Source: Vibrio aerogenes (GTDB taxonomy: Bacteria; Pseudomonadota; Gammaproteobacteria; Enterobacterales; Vibrionaceae). Taken from it: a DNA stretch of 64,000 nucleotides. Position 1 is the first letter of the stretch. Each line of letters begins with the position of its first letter. The notes beneath the pieces are model-generated. The model did no database searches, was not told the origin of the DNA, and was given only the letters and a program-made list of their open reading frames with translations. A program made the translations under genes and the position numbers. The DNA lies in assembly GCF_024346755.1 (NCBI RefSeq), contig NZ_AP024861.1, positions 2,542,001-2,606,000 on the forward strand, in the 5' to 3' direction. Below, one piece after another: positions 61,782 through 64,000 of this stretch.

Positions 61782-62003
61782 TGTTTTCTCCGTTTATTGT
61801 GTTAATGACAAGATTCACTATGATTCAACCGGAAAAGAAAAACAGGATAAACCATTGTTATAAATGGAATTTTATCCTTTTATTATCCTTGTTTTATCCT
61901 TTTATACTTCTTTGATTACCTTTGAATTACCCGCGATTTACCCCGACTTTTTGCCTGCCCTGCCGGACAATAATGACAGGTTAAACAAAAAGGAGTTCAT
62001 CCC
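61782..62003. promoter_or_regulatory. Divergent promoter region with direct repeats (iteron-like)
   Basis: TTTTATCCTTTTAT occurs at 61870-61883 and again at 61892-61905, 22 bases apart (two helical turns). A further ATTATCCTTG lies between the copies, and TTTGATTACC/TTTGAATTACC follow at about 61911-61930. The array lies between the GNAT and radical SAM genes and is a good candidate operator for the LuxR-type regulator. AAAGGAG at 61990 is the ribosome site of the radical SAM gene. Confidence 0.5.
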
Positions 62004-63056
62004 ATGACACAGCTTATTTGCGGGTATCCATGTCATACAGGTAACGACATCAGGTATTCTTTTTCCCTCGGCAAACAAATTGTTCAGCAAACCCTTGTTA
62101 TTCCCGGTGGCGGCTGCAGTTATTACCGGTCAAAAAAAGGCAAAGCCTGCACATTCTGCGCTTTTCCGGGACTGACCCGGGCCGTGACCAAAGGCAATGG
62201 ACACGAGGATTTTTTTGGGAGCTGGCGGCTGGAAACAAAGATTTATCAAATGATGTTTGACACGCTGACAAGAGGGACAAAACAGGTGGACAGACTGGCT
62301 ATTTTTAACGGGGGCAGCTTTTTCCCTAAAGCAGAGATCCCGGATGATTTTCAGCAATATGTTTGTCGTCAGGTTGCCCGGCGATCTGATATCCGGCAAT
62401 TGCTGGTTGAGTGTTACCCACGCTTTATCACCCGGCATAAATTACTACAAACTTTGGACTGGCTGGCAGGGAAACAGCTTGTTGTGGCTGTCGGGCTCGA
62501 AAGCCGCGACGATCGGGTTCGTAATCAACTTCTCAATAAAGGGATAGATATCCGCATTTTTGAGCAGAAGGTCAAAATGATGCAGGCCATGGGGGTGAAA
62601 GTTGCCGTTTATGTCTTTCTTAAGGCTCCGCAACTCACGGAGAAAGAAGCATTTGATGATGTGATGAACACCCTGAGTTATCTGCACCAGCTTGGTGTAG
62701 ATGAAATGATGCTCTCCTGCGCTTTTGTTCAGGAAAATACACCACTTGAATCTATGTACAAAGCGGGAACATTTCGTCCGCCCTGGTTGTGGACGATTCT
62801 GCATATTATCCGCGAAGCACAGGAGAAAAGCTGGCCGCTGATTGTGGGTGGTTTTAACGATACACCACCGCCGGTGGCCGGGCCATCCAATTGCACCCAT
62901 TGCGACCAAATCCTGCTTGATATGATCGAATCCAGTCGCAGAAATGGCGTCTTACCGGAAGTGATGCCACCAATGTGTGACTGTTTTAATGAGTGGGACA
63001 AATTGATGGGCGAATCACAACCCGGCGGCCAGAAGACAGAATGTTTATCCGTTTGA
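62004..63056 (+). CDS. Elp3/RaSEA-like radical SAM protein (COG1244 type)
   Basis: This 350-residue protein has the wide cluster motif C-x10-C-x2-C (GGGCSYYRSKKGKACTFCAFP) used by Elp3, TYW1-related and archaeosine-synthase radical SAM enzymes rather than the common CxxxCxxC. The barrel continues with LAIFNGGSFFPKAEIP, LLVECYPRFIT and VVAVGLESRDDRVRNQLLNKGI, and a C-terminal Cys group (NCTHC, PPMCDCF) may hold zinc or a second cluster. AAAGGAG precedes the ATG. The substrate is unknown; relatives modify tRNA or make secondary metabolites. An intrinsic terminator follows. Confidence 0.8.
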   Translation: MTQLICGYPCHTGNDIRYSFSLGKQIVQQTLVIPGGGCSYYRSKKGKACTFCAFPGLTRAVTKGNGHEDFFGSWRLETKIYQMMFDTLTRGTKQVDRLAIFNGGSFFPKAEIPDDFQQYVCRQVARRSDIRQLLVECYPRFITRHKLLQTLDWLAGKQLVVAVGLESRDDRVRNQLLNKGIDIRIFEQKVKMMQAMGVKVAVYVFLKAPQLTEKEAFDDVMNTLSYLHQLGVDEMMLSCAFVQENTPLESMYKAGTFRPPWLWTILHIIREAQEKSWPLIVGGFNDTPPPVAGPSNCTHCDQILLDMIESSRRNGVLPEVMPPMCDCFNEWDKLMGESQPGGQKTECLSV

Positions 63057-63070
63057 CATGAATCTCACGT

Positions 63071-63105
63071 CAGATAAAGAAAGGAACAATGCCTTTCTTT
63101 ATCTG
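63071..63105. terminator. Bidirectional terminator with adjacent palindrome
   Basis: CAGATAAAGAAAGG (63071-63084) pairs perfectly with CCTTTCTTTATCTG (63092-63105) between convergent genes. A second palindrome, ATATACCCA (63107-63115) / TGGGTATAT (63120-63128), abuts it. Confidence 0.85.
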
Positions 63106-63167
63106 AATATACCCACATATGGGTATATACTATCTGCCTGAAAAACAGATGAACAAATTCAGAAGAA

Positions 63168-64000
63168 CTATGGTGAATAAAACAGCTGATCCGCATTGAG
63201 TAAAGCTGCTTTTGATTCGCTCAGCTTACGCACTTTGACGGCAACCGTCGTCTTTTGATAAATATGTTTCACATTCCACAGAGGTAAATTCAGCAGATGG
63301 TTACAACTGAACCACAGGCTGAAATCATTTAAGCCCCCCTTTACACTGGTGGTAAACACACCTTTTCCATGCTGACTCAGCAGCAGACGAACGGTATCAT
63401 TCAGCCTTTCTCTATGGTTGAAGTTCAACGTCACTCTGCATTTTTTTGTGGCCTGCATGACCCCCGGTTCACCCGAATTAAAGTCCAGACTGAATACATA
63501 CATTCCCGGAGAAGAAAAGAAAATATAACCATGATAGTACAGCCCGGAATCCCGGCCTGATGTGGCCTGATACACCCCCGGATTCAACGTATGGTCCGCA
63601 TAAGTAAACAGCCCGCCTTTATGATAAGTCAGGCTACCCACCAGATATTTATCAAAGGAATACATCAAATCTCTGTTTTTTCCTTTAAATACATACACAT
63701 CCAGCTTTAGCCCTTGTTTTAAATCAACATAGGAAGAAGGCTCAAAGGTCTCTTCATCTTCCTGCGGAGCATTTTTGACTTTTTCCGGGGTTGCATGCGC
63801 TTTTTCTGCAGCAGGCAAACTCTGCGAAGAAACAGGGGGAAAAGCCGGCGAAGATGTTGAGGGATGAACCGGTGTGACGTGGGGTGATACAACAGATCGG
63901 CTGGCCGGAAAAACCGTTTTTTGAGGCTGGAGATACGGCTCAGATACAGGAGTATGCTGAAAGTCCGCACTTTCATCCTGGCCCATATTTAATGTATTGG
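63168..64000 (-). CDS. C-terminal part of an unrecognised protein with a Pro/Ser-rich linker (5' end outside window)
   Basis: The frame stays open to the right edge of the window. The Met at 63986 starts no signal peptide or domain, so the gene probably begins outside. The visible ~277 residues comprise a Pro/Ser/Thr/Val-rich linker (~80 residues) and a beta-rich C-terminal domain (YVDLKQGLKLDVYVFKGKN; GLYYHGYIFFSSPGMYVFSLDF) that vaguely resembles PA14-type or other sugar-binding sandwiches. I do not recognise the family. The composition suggests a cell-surface or secreted protein. Confidence 0.55.
   Translation of the reverse strand, partial: NTLNMGQDESADFQHTPVSEPYLQPQKTVFPASRSVVSPHVTPVHPSTSSPAFPPVSSQSLPAAEKAHATPEKVKNAPQEDEETFEPSSYVDLKQGLKLDVYVFKGKNRDLMYSFDKYLVGSLTYHKGGLFTYADHTLNPGVYQATSGRDSGLYYHGYIFFSSPGMYVFSLDFNSGEPGVMQATKKCRVTLNFNHRERLNDTVRLLLSQHGKGVFTTSVKGGLNDFSLWFSCNHLLNLPLWNVKHIYQKTTVAVKVRKLSESKAALLNADQLFYSP

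Overview
The window looks like the chromosome of a pectin-degrading Vibrionaceae (most likely Vibrio). The evidence is the rsxABCDGE-nth gene order with Vibrio-type proteins, Cache/4HB chemoreceptors, a TolA-C lipoprotein, moderate GC content and good Shine-Dalgarno sites. The species is not determined. Pectin genes of this kind occur in plant-, mangrove- or rhizosphere-associated vibrios, but that placement is inference.

Layout. 1-4.7 kb: the end of a glycan-type transferase gene, an AAA+ ATPase, a tandem trio of small secreted paralogues that I do not recognise, and a small membrane protein. 4.7-12.3 kb: a gene-free stretch with DnaA-box-like sites, tRNA-Asn, the complete rsxABCDGE electron-transport operon (RsxC has a 180-bp tandem repeat), and nth. 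12.3-16.6 kb: an AT-rich island flanked by 57-bp direct repeats that begin at the nth stop codon. It holds four translationally coupled genes: XRE-PIN-ankyrin, radical SAM, P-loop kinase/HAD fusion, and a uracil-phosphoribosyltransferase-like protein. This is the best candidate in the window for an undescribed system. 16.9-23.7 kb: a pesticin-like muramidase, a SnoaL-LuxR regulator, a methyltransferase, a two-component system beside a Met/His/Gln-rich secreted protein, an outer-membrane barrel and a TolA-like lipoprotein. 24.0-25.4 kb: an intact IS4-family element with inverted repeats and a 12-bp target duplication. 25.5-39.6 kb: a pectin/plant cell-wall region with PL9, PL1+CBM and CBM2-PL10 lyases, a GH5 enzyme, a GPH-type transporter and a DUF4038 glycosidase, together with a chemoreceptor and a SymE-like toxin. 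39.8-42.8 kb: a second chemoreceptor and an HTH regulator. 43-48.7 kb: a six-gene LacI-regulated ABC import operon ending in a GpdQ-like phosphodiesterase. 49.3-50.8 kb: a Tat-lipoprotein intradiol dioxygenase and a gene fragment. 51.2-57.6 kb: acylating aldehyde dehydrogenase, Fe-alcohol dehydrogenase, acetate kinase and phosphotransacetylase. 57.7-64 kb: a RES-Xre toxin-antitoxin pair, a chromosomal TraT, a LuxR/GNAT/Elp3-like radical SAM group with direct repeats in its divergent promoter, and a partial gene.

How the genes work together. The pectin region reads as a pathway: outer-membrane or secreted lyases cut pectate, the GPH transporter takes up the oligomers, and KdgR-like TGAAACA half-sites recur near these genes. 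The 51-57 kb cluster interconverts acetaldehyde/ethanol, acetyl-CoA and acetate without microcompartment shell genes. Rsx/Rnf moves electrons between NADH and ferredoxin-type carriers and tunes SoxR. The nth island, the muramidase, SymE, RES-Xre and TraT give the window a strong accessory and conflict-related component.

Limits: all calls come from reading the sequence and from remembered family motifs. No database search or structure prediction was run.
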